A stretch of DNA of 64,000 nt from Reticulitermes lucifugus (lineage: Eukaryota; Arthropoda; Insecta; Blattodea; Rhinotermitidae). Within the stretch, counting starts at the first letter, position 1, and each line of letters starts with the position of its first letter. The translations under genes were made by a program, and so were the position numbers. Location: NCBI GenBank assembly GCA_026260175.1, contig JAKCWW010000235.1:1838-65837 (forward strand), given 5' to 3'. Below are positions 12,935-26,006 of this stretch, in pieces. The notes beneath the pieces are model-generated. The model saw only the letters and a list, made by a program, of their open reading frames with translations, made no database searches and was not told the DNA's origin.

Positions 12935-14506
12935 TGAAATTATAAACGAATGACGCGTTTTTGCAGAATACTCAGTAGTAAGCTTCTAAACCTCAGACGA
13001 GACTACATGCGTTGTAGATGTCATACTTGACATAGCTTATCATACGTTGTGATTTAACAAACATGAATCGTGATTTTCGATGGAATATTCTTATTTGATA
13101 CATTTCAAATGCTGTTCCTTTTATCGTTGTCTTATTTGTTGACTAGAAGTTTAACGTCTGGGACGCATTTTGATGTAATGTGGATCTTTCCATACATCGT
13201 AGAACTAAACCCACAGCAAAGATGCCGCGTGACGGTATCGGCTATTTCCGACATTTTCGGCTTGCTCATTACGTTTAATTATTTTGGTGCGTTAATTTTA
13301 ATTAACAAGTGTTATAATCTCAGAGTAACAACATTTATAAACACTGTTAAGTCATGGTTTTAATATTGTATTTTGTACGTATAGTAATTGTTTTGATTGT
13401 GTTTATATTGTAAGTTCTTTAAGTATATTGGTTTTTATCATTCACCGTATAGATCCCACTTATGTTGGAGATTGTAGTTGTTGATTAGTGACGTCGCATT
13501 TAGAATAACGTATTTCTTTGAATTACGGTTTTTAAGGAATTGTAGCCTTTCAGAGAGTTGTGTATGCTTTTTCTACGAAGTTGTTTATGAGTCTGAAGAC
13601 CATCGCTTGCCATTGCTTTTATAGAAGAAATTGTTTCAGATTACTTTATTTGCTTTGTTACGTTTTTATCCATGAAAGTTATTGCATTATAGTTCTGTTT
13701 ACATTTTAAGTGAATAACTACCTAAGCATTTTGCATGCAATTGTTATAAAATTGGATTCACATTATTGCAATTCTAGATTATCTTAATCCATATACATTG
13801 GTTTCCGATATTTACCGAAATTTTGGTATTACTTTTGGTCACCATGACTGAAACTGCCCTCTTCGTATTTTGATTATGAATCCATAACATTTCGCGCAAT
13901 ATAAATTGCGAACGCAGTGATGCAGAAAGGCAAACTTTTCAAAGAAGTTAATTTGTTTAAAACAAAGTAACCACTAAAGGCCACACTAGCAATAATGGAC
14001 CTTTAAATAATCGGGGACAATTAAACACGTGCAATTCTCTCACATGAAGCACCATCTCCTTACCCAGTGACCTCTGTTGTTTAGGATTTTCTAAGGCGGT
14101 GAAAGTGTGGGTCTAATTTACTCATTCATACCCCAGAAAACAGAGAATATAATGTTGTATTTTAAGTTTATATAAATATATTACAGAAAGTAACATTCGT
14201 TTTAAACGTCATGCTGTAAAGAGAAAAGTGGTCTTCACTAAAAATGTATATAGATTTAATTAGCTTCACATCTAAACGAGTGTGCTGTGGCAGTGCAGCC
14301 CGCATGATATTAAACATCTTCTTAAAAGGTTAATACAATTTATATTTTAAATTAACAAGTTTTTTTTAAAGCTTTGCCGGGGATGGTGCAAACAGCTGTA
14401 AGAAGTGACATTTGATGATATGTCAAATATTAACCGATTCAGAGACAACATATTCTCGTTGCATGAGAAATTAATCAGCTCGAGTACATATTTACTAGAG
14501 TACATT

Positions 14507-14514
14507 ATACGTAA
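14507..14514 (+). promoter_or_regulatory. Candidate miR-iab-8-5p target site (8mer)
   Basis: Second ATACGTAA on the coding strand, in AT-rich sequence 2.3 kb after the stop and 45 bases before an AATAAA (14559). It would therefore be included in transcripts ending there. Confidence 0.5.
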
Positions 14515-16314
14515 TTTGGTGTCAGGGTAGGTCATTTCACCGTATTGACGTGTTTAAAAATAAAAGAAATACAAAAATTAGATTCAAGGATTTCAAAACA
14601 TAACAAGATAAATGAAATTTTTGTCTCTTCAGATTTTGTATCTGTTGTGTTCAGTAATGTATGTATTATAGCCTATACGGTGTTGTGAAACTGTTTGAAT
14701 GTACGTAGGTAGTTGGTACCCGTGCATATGATTTGTGAATAATATGTATGTGTGAATGAGAGCGATGTAAACTCCCGCAAATTTGTGTGTCCGGAGTCAG
14801 TAAGATAGTTTTAATGACGTTGTACTCCAACACTTCCTCTGATGAATCGAATTATTTCAGCAAGCTCTTACATCCTATATTAGGATCTAAAGTTTTAACA
14901 AATACCGCTCCGTGTTGTTAAGAGTGACCTGCAAGTATTATCTTGATGCAAGGCTTTAATGAACCCACACTGGCCCGTACTGAACTCTCAACTAGAATAC
15001 AAAGAACGGTGCAGGAGTATAAATGAATGTTTTCATTATTCGTAACTTATTATGAGGGTGGAGGTTTGCTTCAAAGTCGCTTCCTTTCAAAAATGACACC
15101 AGAAATTTGGCCGAAATTTTTAGCGGGGGTTTTCATATATGTGCTATTCATAATTGTGAAGGGATAGGCCTATTGATGTTTACGTGACGTCTTCATTTTC
15201 GGATGGAAGAATGAAAATGCTTGAAAATATCTCACTGTGTTAGTATATGAATATGAGACCACATCATAATTTTAATTTCAACCTCGATAAATGGCGTGTT
15301 TTTATCCACAACAAGTTTCGAAACAAGTAAAGCTTTTAGATATTTAGTAGTTATTATTGGACGTGAGACTGAGCCATTCAAAAATTTGCACCTACACGTC
15401 CCCCGTCACAGGGGTCCAAGATTGCCAACACCTTGGGATTCTAGGTCACTGCCATCGGTAAATAACAGTGCCGAATATCCGCTCACATTTATGTATTCAT
15501 TACATTCCTGAAATGTCTATAAATCTAATTTTCATCCGAAATGTATCTATACACAATAAAAGGGTATAATGATAATTTTGGCAGTCAAAAAGTGTATTGC
15601 TGGTCTCTTGAGTTCATTACATTATGAGTCACTACATCACAGAGTCGGGTACTTTGGCCGATCCTGGGTAGACGTAAATATGTCAGCTGTTTTGCTTTAT
15701 AATTTTCCATTTGTTATTTTATATTTACAGATTCGATTGGATTCTAAATACATTGCACACTGTATTTTCTATTTCTGAAAACTTATTAAACAGTAAATTC
15801 TGTATAAAATGTCCCATAAATTAGCTCAAGGCTCTTAATGAGTAAAACGTGATACTAACGTGACTAAGAGTATTTATATTCCGCTCTTCTTGTAATAGCG
15901 CGTTGTCTTGTGTTTGGTTACCATTAAAGTGTAAAACTATTCTCCCAACACTGACAACCGTTTCTGAGTATTCAATGACTCAAGTACTGTGGTTGATGTG
16001 GGTCGATTAAATGCTAGCTCCTAAATTAATAATGTAGGCTTATGTATTTTAGTATTATGTTCCAACAGCAGCAGCGCACAAATGTTGGTTTTAGGCTGTT
16101 CACATACTGTAACTTTCAATATAATTACAAATCTACCTTCAGAATTTGTTGGCCTGTTATACAAATAGCCATTCTACAGAGATAATGAGTTGGGGAACAC
16201 AGGAAGTTGAAATGCACCAAATCTGCTCCCATGTTTAAAAGTATGAGGCATATCGATATATAATATGTGCCAGCTGGTGGAGTTTGTAAGGTATAAATAC
16301 TGTCTAATAAACGT

Positions 16315-16470
16315 GGCTGCTTGTACTGGGATTTGAACACGTCAAACACGTCGGTAAATTAGGTATCTGAGGTTCTGGCGGCGGTGAGAGCTCAAAGTAC
16401 CGGCTTGAGGGATGTGAATAGGCTCCTCTGAAAAGCTGGTACATAACTACCGAACTACCAGGCAGCACAT
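16315..16470 (-). repeat. Possible tRNA-derived SINE remnant
   Basis: On the minus strand gttcaaatcc (B-box-like) lies downstream of ggtagttcggtagttatgta (A-box-like). A body follows towards 16125. No second copy was found in the window, so this rests on the head alone. Confidence 0.35.
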
Positions 16471-16722
16471 CTCACGAGATGCAATTAAAAATGCAGTGCT
16501 CTCAAATATAAAAAATCAAATGTTAAGTACAGTTACACGTAAACACATATTGTCTTAAATTATGTGCATTGCAGACAAAATGACGGAGAAAATTCCTTAT
16601 TAATTGTTTCTCCAAATATTTGTCAAACGTGTTTTCCTCTTTATTATATAATACATGGAATAGAAAATAGTTATAAAGCGTTCTTTCAAATTCCGACATC
16701 CGGAGTTACTGTAAACAGGTTA

Positions 16723-17115
16723 TATATATTTTCTCAAAATCAGTCATACATAGTCATACACAGGATAAAACAGGCAACTTATTTCGGCTGATTAAACAAT
16801 CATCAGGCCTCTTTTGAGAACATTAAGTGACACCAATACTGCAATAGGCGTCAGATATCCACCTTTACAGTATAATAATGTATTGTGTAAGTATTGAAAG
16901 AAATGTTCTTAAAACGTTTTACACAAGAAGCGTCTAAGAATATTTCTTTGAATTAATTTACAATGTATTTTTATATTATAAGGGTGGGGATATCACGCCT
17001 AGTGCAGTATTAGTATTCTTTCCTCAAAAATGGCCAGATGTTGGCTTAATCAGCCGAAACATGTTGCCTGTTTTATCCTGTTATGTATGTTGTGTATGAT
17101 TTTGAGAAAATATAT
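16723..17115. repeat. Inverted-repeat element with hammerhead-like arms
   Basis: Arms 16723-16815 and 17031-17115 are reverse complements with some divergence (shared: ttttctcaaaatca, ggataaaacaggcaac, ttcggctgattaa). The minus-strand left arm has CTGATGA then GAAAT; the plus-strand right arm has CAGATGT, stem GGCT/AGCC, then GAAACATGTT. In both arms GGC before the core can pair with GCC after it (helix I). One of only two repeats recognised inside the abd-A 3' tract. Confidence 0.65.
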
Positions 17116-18261
17116 TTGCATTTGAAAACACAACGAGGATGTGTCATCTCAAAATAAACAGGGTAGTTGTTCAACTTTCAAATATTGTAATCCATAAGAC
17201 TGTTTTTGTAAAAAAAAAACAGTTTCATTGGAGTTACCATTTTGCCTCTGAAAATGGGAAAGAATCGTACCCATTCCCAGTAGAAGTGTGTTTGTTACGT
17301 TCATAAATGTAATACTTAAAATAATCGTACTGACTGCTATAAGTGAAAGTTGAATTGTCTGAGTTATGTAAGCCAGGGCGTTGGTGAAGTGTCTGTATCG
17401 TTGACTTCAGGTTGCATTGTCTTAAACGCCCCTATATTTGTTATTGCTGTCGTTTAGTTTGAAGTGCAGTTGTGGACAGTCTAGGTTTGCTCGTGTTTCT
17501 TGTATATACAGCTGTAGATATAGTGTACTACTAATACAACAAATTGCGTAGAATTTTACGTACCTCTTCATAATTAAGATCAGTGTTTTAGAGTAACGTT
17601 AGAACAACGACTTGAGGACATCAAAATTACACACCCTTGCTTTGCCATATCAAAAATGTGATTACTTGTAAGGAATAGTTTAAATTTTGGGGCGAAGGGC
17701 CGGGGGGGGGATTTCAGGTTATTTCATTCGCGTATAAATGTTATGCAGCTCCATTCTTTCTTTCAGTTTCTATTTTCAATTACATTGGAAACACATTAGA
17801 GAATTGAAACTTATGTTATTCATATTATTACTCTGAATGAATGCATAAAGTAAGTATGGTATATGGGAAACGCCTGTACTTCCTTGGAACACTAACACAT
17901 TGAAAGATACTTAATTATACCTTTTGGTATAAATTGTTCTATTACCGCGTTAGAATATTTATTACTTGTTTCTTTTTCCACTCCAGTACTCTCATAACAA
18001 CATTGATTTGGAAATGATATAAATGTTAGCTATCTCCTTGGCTACTTAATATGCCAGATTGAATACTAGTGACATTTGTCACAGGATACGAAAAGGCGTA
18101 GCCGTAAATTTGATCGTTATTCTAGAGCTGGTTGTGTATCGTAAGAAGGATAACTAAAAATCTTCATGTAGAAACGAGTTGGTGCTTTAGCAAAGTATGC
18201 TGGGCGAAACACATTCATTGCTCTCTAGCCTGTGATAAAGGATCTAACATAACAGGTCCAC

Positions 18262-18268
18262 GTATACG
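18262..18268 (+). promoter_or_regulatory. Candidate miR-iab-4-5p target site (7mer)
   Basis: GTATACG complements seed positions 2-8 of miR-iab-4-5p. It only matters if the transcript extends past 18.3 kb. Confidence 0.35.
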
Positions 18269-20033
18269 CAACAAGTTGTAAAAGGGAAAGGAGGGCATGG
18301 AATTAAAATCGTAATTTGACCGATATGTTAAACTAATGCTAATATTACCCGTAATCATTAAATGTACCAAGAACCTCTGTAGAGACTGGACGTTTTAAAG
18401 AGGAGTTAAACCAAACAAATGTATACATACAGTGTCATAAACTGTTATTACCCGAGACTTAATGGGAGAGCATTTTCAGTAACAAGAAAGCATTAATTGA
18501 AAATGAGTTTTGTTTCCTTCGTATTCAAGTTCTGAGTACATACTTCTCGACTCCGAATTATTAATGGCTAGTGTAGCTAATCGCACATTTTGTATAAATA
18601 AAATTTAGAATGTGCAGCAGATTTCTGTTAGTTTCAATTTGCTTATTTTATACGCAAAGGGTATATTCGCTAAATTTTAATCAGCGAGCTCAGCATATGT
18701 ACTTAGGCATGGTGTTGGTTGTGTGAGTGGCTGTTGTGACTGTGGCCCATTTAACATGTGTAGAGAGGAGGGGAGACACTCATTGGTTCTCAGCACGAGA
18801 GACTGTACATATAAAGTTAGGTGAACAAATATGCAGTAGGCCGGTCTAGCAAATTTTATTGGTCAAAATGCCATACAAAGTTAAATATTAAAATTTACTA
18901 AGTTTCTTATAAATTACACTTTTATATTTTTCATGTTTGGTTGTGTGTGTTAAACACCATGTAATCCAAAAACCTTTAATTCTACTTATTGTTATATACT
19001 GTAAATGGTTTGTTATTACTAACATTTCGATATATTTAACGTTATGCACAGTTTTTTGAAATTCTATGTATAAGTTTGGTGGTTTTTAGTATATGTCTAT
19101 ACGAAAATCTCCAAATTCATATTCGTTCTGCCTTTTTATGTGATCAGAAATAGTGCATTTGCTTTGTACTCTCACATACATTAATATCTGTTCCGTCTTT
19201 ATATGTCATCATATATTGTGTATATCTGCTTTAAATTCTTATACCCTTTACTGTATTAATTGAAACAGTTACGAAGGGTTTCCTCATCGTTAATATTTTC
19301 TCCCTTGTTAAGACGAATGTGTTTCAGAATGTACTATGTTTTGCTAATTAAAATGTGTAGATAACTCAGAATATCAAATTTTCCACATCGTGTTGATCAC
19401 TGATAAATCTTTGAGATTTAGACGAACACCAACATTAAATTTGCGACCTTTGCTATCTCAAACAATACGCGTAACACTGGGAATATAATTTAAAGTAACG
19501 TGAGCATTCAAAAGAAGAAGGACTTTATTTTATGTTGTATCTCTCCCTCCCTTTGTGTTAAGGGAAACAAATGTGTATAAATATTACTTTAAAGGTGAGT
19601 ATTAATTTGAAACAACGATTAGTATAATGTTCATAGATTTGTAGCAGCGTGTCACAGCGTTGTTTGTTGCTACATACATAAATGTCTCGAAAATGTCCGA
19701 AGTTAAATTTCTGACTCCTGCGTACTGTACATCCACGTGTTCCGAAAATTGTTTATCCATTTTCATTTATTGGAGATCTTGTTAAAAATACCAATTTTTT
19801 GAATACCAATATGTGTGTCTTCCTATACTTATGAAACTCATAGGCTTTCCTAACAAACGGCAGTTGTATGAATGTTTGAATTATTAATTTTAAGTACAGT
19901 CTGTGTCATATAATCATGTGATCGTGTATGTTATAATAAATAGTACATTAGTAGATAACTATTGATTTAGATATAGAACAAGGCCAAAATTTTGACAGTG
20001 TCCATTGTACAAGAGACGAAATCTTTAGCTGCT

Positions 20034-20040
20034 ATACGTA
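20034..20040 (+). promoter_or_regulatory. Candidate miR-iab-8-5p target site (7mer)
   Basis: ATACGTA, seed match without the flanking A, about 210 bases before the candidate distal AATAAA at 20252. Confidence 0.35.
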
Positions 20041-20251
20041 TTAATAAGAATTAATAGTAAAAATACAAGGCAGAAACTTCCTCCAGTTCTACGAGTTAAT
20101 GTGGATGTTTTTTGAAGGAAAATATACAATAATATGTGCCATCAATGTTCATATTACGGTTGGTTGCATGTAGTCAAATATTCAGCGACACATTATGTTC
20201 ATTTCTAATTTATATAAAAAGTTCGTAGCATCCTTTCTTCACGTTTTGTTT

Positions 20252-20257
20252 AATAAA
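20252..20257 (+). terminator. Candidate distal poly(A) signal of abd-A
   Basis: AATAAA followed at about +25 by gtcgtgtgtag, a GT-rich downstream element. It lies at the end of the repeat-poor tract; a LINE end begins at 20.64 kb. Alternatives are 14559, 15555 and 18598. Confidence 0.4.
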
Positions 20258-20639
20258 ATGCTAGATACTGTAATCCTTGCGTCGTGTGTAGAAATGAGTT
20301 GAAATGTAGATTTCTTTTTTACATTAGGTAAAGGAGTGTATGTTTTTATTTTATATGTATATATGTGAAGTCGTTTCAAACTTGTACTTCTACTTGTTGT
20401 GTAATAAATGCCTGTTTCATTTCACCTTCCTTTCTTACAAAATAAAAAGTATTAAGTATTGCAACAACACTTATCATTCCAGTCTGTCAATGTACACATC
20501 ACCTTGCTTAAGGAGATTCCGTTTAAAAAAAACTACGGCATTTATATTGTGTATATGTTAACAATGTTGTTTAATTAATTTCTCTCTGCAGTATTCAGCA
20601 ACCGTTTTCATGTATGTAACAAATGTGTGTTTAACCATA

Positions 20640-20765
20640 TAAACAGTAACTCCTAAGACATAATCACTAACTTCATGGAGCAGAGTCCTTCTTGAGATGC
20701 TAATAAGCTCTTAGCTAGCCAAGGAATTCCTCGCATTTTATGGAACATAAAGTGATTATACCGTG
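20640..20765 (-). repeat. LINE 3'-end fragment (same family as 61130-61645)
   Basis: Minus strand codes LLASQEGLCSM in one frame. It matches the end of the LINE copy at 61178-61252 (LLASHKGLCSV) over about 90 bases, including agctagccaaggaat. Only the last part of the element is present. Confidence 0.6.
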
Positions 20766-23700
20766 ATTATAGCAGCCTGTTACTGGTTCCTATCCTAAGC
20801 CAGATGAATCCAGTCAACCCCCATTTTATTTCCTTATCCATTTTAATATTACCCTAACATCTAAAATAATTTCGGCTTATATTGCGCACGCAGTATTAAC
20901 GTCTACAAAGAAATTGCTAATGAAATCTTCGTTTTGAAGATTCAGACCTTGTTGAATGTTACATCGTTTCGACTATTTTTTTTAAGTTGTTTGTCGTATT
21001 CATTTTGTTCCTCGATGATTTTACATGTTTCTAAAGTTTCTACCTAGCCCAAATTTACTAGCTACAGCAACTCATGTAAGTCGCTGTTTCATTTATGTGC
21101 TAAATTACGTTTATTAACTTTCACGATGACCACATATCGTCCGATACAAAAACAAAATGGAGAATTAAAGTAATGTCGTATGAAGTTACGCATACGGAAA
21201 TACGCAATACCTCATACTGCCCGCGTAAGTTTTAAATCCTAACATTTATCCAACTGAGATGACTGACAGCCATCGTACTGATGTCGCACGTTGGAAACAA
21301 AGATTTCCTGTGAAATAGAATCCTGTTTGGGGTACAGGTACTTTGATTAGGCCCATTGTTAATTAACAATAGTAGCTTTCGATGACATACGCAGATGTAC
21401 ATAAAGGACAGATTCGGCCAGCCAACAGAATCGCATTTTTGAGAATAAGGTCCAAATTTGTCTCTGAAAAGGACGTTGGCGTCTAAGCCCTGTGAACAAA
21501 TATTTTATAACCAGTAAGTGATGGCATGTCAGTAAGAATGAAGTTTTATAGATCTTTTCATAAGCAGTCATTGGCATGTATGCGCCGGTACCTAGGGCAT
21601 TAAAGACAATTTTGTCTTGCACGTTGTCGAAACAGTGACATGCGCTTGGAATATCTTCGTTTTCCTAACAATCTTGTCTACCAGTCCAACAAGTCTTCTA
21701 ATGCCATCACAAAGAAGTTTGTTAATCTGGCCGTGCGCCATTTTTGGATGTATGCATTTTACAATAATTTCATTCTAGACATAGTTTTCAAGAGTGCTGA
21801 TTTTGGTGTCCCGTATACGCTGCATCTGTTTCTTGGCTTCTTCCATAGTCTCCCAAGTACACGCATCCGCAACACTTTCTTCTGTTTCTTTGACTGTTTT
21901 CACCCGTTCCTAAACTTTCTATTGGCTCGTACTTTATGGCTGCGCTGAACTCGTGCTTCCGTACATTTTATACGTTCTCGCACTTGCTGCAAACACGCAC
22001 CTAGTCACATCCAGTGATGTAGCTTGGAGTTTGGCCATTGTACAAAGCTTACCGATGGGCTCTGTCGTTCCCATGAGGTATATGGCCTCCTTTTATAAAA
22101 ATTGTCATAAATGGACTTGATTTCGAAATAAAGTTTTTTTTAATCTTGTTTGTTGAAGTTCTTATGAATGTGTTCGAATTCGCTTGAGGAGCGAGTGGAT
22201 TCAGGTAGTTTAAACACTATAGCTTGTAACGATGGGCATTTAAGGGCGATACGCTTTGCATACTCCTCGTATATGTCAAATATGCCCCTGCAGAAATCGT
22301 TTTTTATGGTACATTGTTAGTCTGACAGCCGTATTATAAGGGTCAGTATTATTATTACTGCTAAAGGACTGTAAACCAAATGCAAATGAGGGACATTTCA
22401 TACTAGTTGTATATTTTTCTATTTATACCATTTCTTTCAAAGTATTTTTGATATCTTACTTTCGTCGTCGGATGCATGCACACGTACATACACATACATG
22501 AATACGTACATACACACACACAATTACATATTACGTACAATGTGAAGTAAGTGAACTGTTTTATTTAACGATACTTTCGGTGGACCATACCTGAGAACGT
22601 GCGAGTATTTGAATGACTAAGGAGTGAATTTGGAAAGGATGTGGAAGGACAGCGGTGATGTCATAATTTTAGATATCCTGATATGTGACAGCGGGAACTG
22701 AAAAATATCCGAGAGACCACAGGCAGGATATTCGAACCCGTGCTAAGACGCGGGACCTCAAGTGTACTAAGAAATGCCAACTTCTATAACACGACATGCC
22801 GTGCACAAAGTACAGAGGCAGATTTGAAACTGAGAAAAGTATAAAAGTGGTTAATATACTGATTAAAGCCCAGGAATTACATGGACGTAGCGGTGTGAAA
22901 TACCATACATTTTTTTTCGTGCTGTCATTGGAAGTAGGAAGGATATTTTAAACCAAAAGTAGGATGCCTGATTTATTACGGGCCCGATCGGATTGATGAC
23001 CATAAAAACGTTGTGACAAACGCTTGAAGTTTAGAGAAATTTGTGCATTAAATTTAAGAAGGAAAAAGCAGCCATTATCGCAGTGGCGGAACACGTGAAA
23101 TTCCCGTGGGGTTTAGTCTAGTAACCATCAACTCTTGTATTGACAGCCGGCGGTAAGTACAACGTTAGTTCAATTTGTAGGGCGTCAGAATATATTTCTG
23201 TGTTGTTAAGTAGGATGGATGAAAGTTGTTCTTCTCTATGAGGAACCAAATTGCCTAAATTTTGGGAGACGTTCCCTGGGTCAACAAGTTTTGTAACTTG
23301 AGTGGATAATTTTTCCAGTGCAATTTGTGTAGTTGAGGTTACAAATTTTTATGCACTGAATATAACTGACGGCCAAGCGACCTGTTCCAGGAAATGATAG
23401 TTACTTCATGTCTCTAATTTATTAAAATATAAATTTCTGTGTCTTGTTTAGAATTAATGTGAAATATTTTTCCTCTTGCCCACCTCTTCTTCCTGATTAT
23501 TTATTTGTTTACTGTAGTTTGAGGAGAATATATTAACCAAATACGCCGTTCTTGTACGTTGATATTCCGAAGTCGGTTTTCTCATAACATCAGCTTTACA
23601 ATTATTTACACACAAGAAATGGGCGTCTTTTTCATAGTTCCTCTTTATATAAATTGCTGAAGTTTACAGTAAAATCTTGGCTATTAATTTACAAACTAAA

Positions 23701-24030
23701 CCTTGAATCAAAGACTAGCCACATAGAAAGATTTATTTTATAGATGTGCCTACAGGTTTATGAGTACCTTTAAGCATAATCTTTTTATTCAAGTCTGTAA
23801 CAGCTTTCTTTTATTCGTATATGAATGATAACATAACATCGTATAACAAGTCACTTCACCTTTGGCAATTTCGTTTCGACACGAAGTTTGTAACATGCTT
23901 GATTTTTCTGTGAGTAATGAAGACCCCCGCTTCAGGATCTGAATTTTTTGTATTGTATTATTGCATCCGTTTACTTTGCTGGCTTTCGAGAGGGAAGTTG
24001 CTTTCAGGTAATTCAGCTATATTGATGCCC
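20766..24030. other. Intergenic stretch, mostly unassigned
   Basis: AT-rich. It holds a CA/TA-rich run near 22470-22520 and a possible SINE head at 22700-22805 (separate entry). The minus strand of about 21360-22050 has interrupted coding-like runs that I could not identify (see findings). Otherwise nothing recognised. Confidence 0.5.
22700..22805 (-). repeat. Possible tRNA-derived SINE head
   Basis: On the minus strand gcacgggttcgaata gives a good B box, downstream of ttggcatttcttagtac. The body would extend towards 22560. Single copy in this window. Confidence 0.4.
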
Positions 24031-24115
24031 TTCCTCCAGTCCCAAAGAGGGGGACAGCATGTTATTCCGGAACGTCGGTGTCAACATACAAAACCACACG
24101 GTGTGAAAACTAAGA
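24030..24115 (+). repeat. Hammerhead-like family fragment
   Basis: ttccggaacgtcgg, about 20 bases, then aaccacacggtgtgaaaac resembles the GAAACGTCGG...CACGGCGTCAC order of the family at 57661. Weak, old copy. Confidence 0.35.
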
Positions 24116-24329
24116 CCAACGCGCGAAGAAGTATGATTCGGTCGAGCATGTCAGCTCGCAGCTTCCCACAGGACGTCACCTTTACATGGGATTTGGCAGC
24201 TACAAGAAGGGTACCAAATTTACATATCGGTATGCGCAATCTGTAATCAGTCAGGATTTTGTCCCGCAACTGATTTACTTGTTGTGCAAGATATTAACTT
24301 CTCCTTTTGTCAATATCAACTGGTTATAC

Positions 24330-24475
24330 ATTGGGAACGGGCGTCTATCCCCGAGAATAAAGCCGCCGAGGCGTGAACCTGACAACTCACCTCCACTGAG
24401 GGCTTGGGTTAAGAATGCTTGGAAATGTACTTCCTCCCCTCCATACGCCTTATGACGTGCACAGAAACTTTACTT
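24330..24475 (+). repeat. SINE family D fragment
   Basis: gccgccgaggcgtgaacc, acaactcacctccac, aagaatgcttggaa and ctcccctccatacgcctta match the 3' half of family D (4592 and 51468). Confidence 0.65.
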
Positions 24476-24479
24476 GACA

Positions 24480-26006
24480 CTAATTGCTGTCTTCAAATAC
24501 GACATTGAGCTGTACTTTACAGACTTCCTTTGGAATTTAAATTGCGCTTGTGTACCCAGAAGAAACCTAGCGGAACATATAAGCTATAGACTAGGCATTA
24601 TATCCATGCAGGATGCGATGTTTCATCTGCAAACCACATGTTACGAGTCTCATAAAGACTGTCTTGGCTTTTGATTCGTTTGCTTGATTGCGGTTGTTAG
24701 GGGGGTTTTTCTTTAAAAATGAAGTACAAGTTAATATCTAAAGTTGACGACTTAAAAGAGCAAAGTTTATTGAACTAACTAAAGAGCTTCAGTAATTTAG
24801 GAAACGTCTTAGCATTTTCTTATTATTTTATCATTTATTTTAAACTTAATAAACCCCTATATATTTTAATTTCACTATCAACACATGCTTCCCCTATTTT
24901 AGGAGGGTACTAACATGAGATTTACCAAGTGGCTGTCCGTCGTGATTCCTCATATAAAGTGAGATTTTTATAGGATAATGACGTTATGTAAGCTACCGTA
25001 ATAGATTTTCCGCGGAAATTTGTTAAGGGGTCGAAATTTGGATAATTCTATTGCATTCACGCTTTGAAGGTAGGCCCTGTTGTACAAAACTGGATACGGC
25101 GAAAAATGTTTTATTTTTATCATCCATTAGCATGAGATAAAGAAGCCCAGTGGTAGGCAGTGGCCGAAAATTCTCATACGAATAATGATAAAAATATGAC
25201 ATGGAATAATTCAAAATGTATAGTTCTATTGCTGTTCGGTTTAAAGATATGGCGACTGAAGTCTTTTATTTTTTAGTTTCAGCGAGGTGAAGTTTCGAAA
25301 GTGGATCTCGTCCCACATTTAAAATAATGTTGGACAACTTACAAGTACAGGGTTTATGCATGTTCATTGAAATGTTGGTAAAATATTTACAATTTTTTCT
25401 GATATGTTATTGCTGCTTTATATACTTTGATGACAGCATACTACACACCCTACTAAGTAAAATCCCCTTGGAGGATTAAAGCACTCTGAGACGTTACGCA
25501 GTGCGTCGACTGTCGGACTTACTAGAAGTTTCGAAGTTAGTGCCTGTCTTCAGGCTGAAGCCATTCGTTTCTTCAGTGTGTCTCGCAAGTCAATTCCGTC
25601 TGAATTTAAAAACTATCAAACACCGTTCAAGGACCGTCAGTGTAGGATTTTAAAACTGATAAATTTAGTAATACATGGAGAAAAGTTGTGAGCTTCACGG
25701 TACGCATTTGATAGGAAGCTGAATGGGCCCCACAACCTTTCTGAAAGCGGTGTGTACGACGCGAACCTTTGTCCGTACCGGAGGGAATTAAAATAAATGA
25801 AATAACGATTTGTTCACTCTGATTATCCCTTTTACTTGTTAAAGAAAAATTAGGAAGGAATGATTAGGAAATTCCTTACACTAGTTTTTTTAACCTCTAG
25901 ACATAACTGTAGCTGTATAATAAATTAGACGTAAACGCCTACATCAGGAGAGTTGCAGTATGAAGGCCTGTTTTATTGAGCACATGCATGCGAGGGAGCG
26001 CCGATC
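24480..26006. other. Intergenic, little recognised
   Basis: Contains one minus-strand hammerhead-like motif at 25521-25560 (CTGAAGA ... CGAAAC). Otherwise AT-rich sequence with no gene, RNA or repeat that I can support. Confidence 0.5.

Larger units (their letters stand above)
12205..20600 (+). other. Probable long abd-A 3' UTR and immediate flank; repeat-poor
   Basis: AT-rich sequence after the stop, without convincing ORFs. Only a possible SINE remnant (16315-16470) and one inverted-repeat element (16723-17115) were recognised, in contrast to dense repeats on both sides. AATAAA occurs at 14559-14564, 15555-15560, 18598-18603 and 20252-20257; the last is followed about 25 bases later by a GT-rich run, making it a plausible distal poly(A) site near 20.28 kb. 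TGTANATA (Pumilio-type) sites lie at 14245, 17511, 17523, 19356 and 20356. Hox 3' UTRs in flies are known to be long and alternatively polyadenylated. The true 3' end here is inferred and could be anywhere from 14.6 kb onward. Confidence 0.5.

Noticed and set aside
12205-20600. Small ORFs in the abd-A 3' tract (for example 13070-13363)
   Set aside because: Low-complexity, hydrophobic translations of AT-rich DNA without domain or neighbour support.
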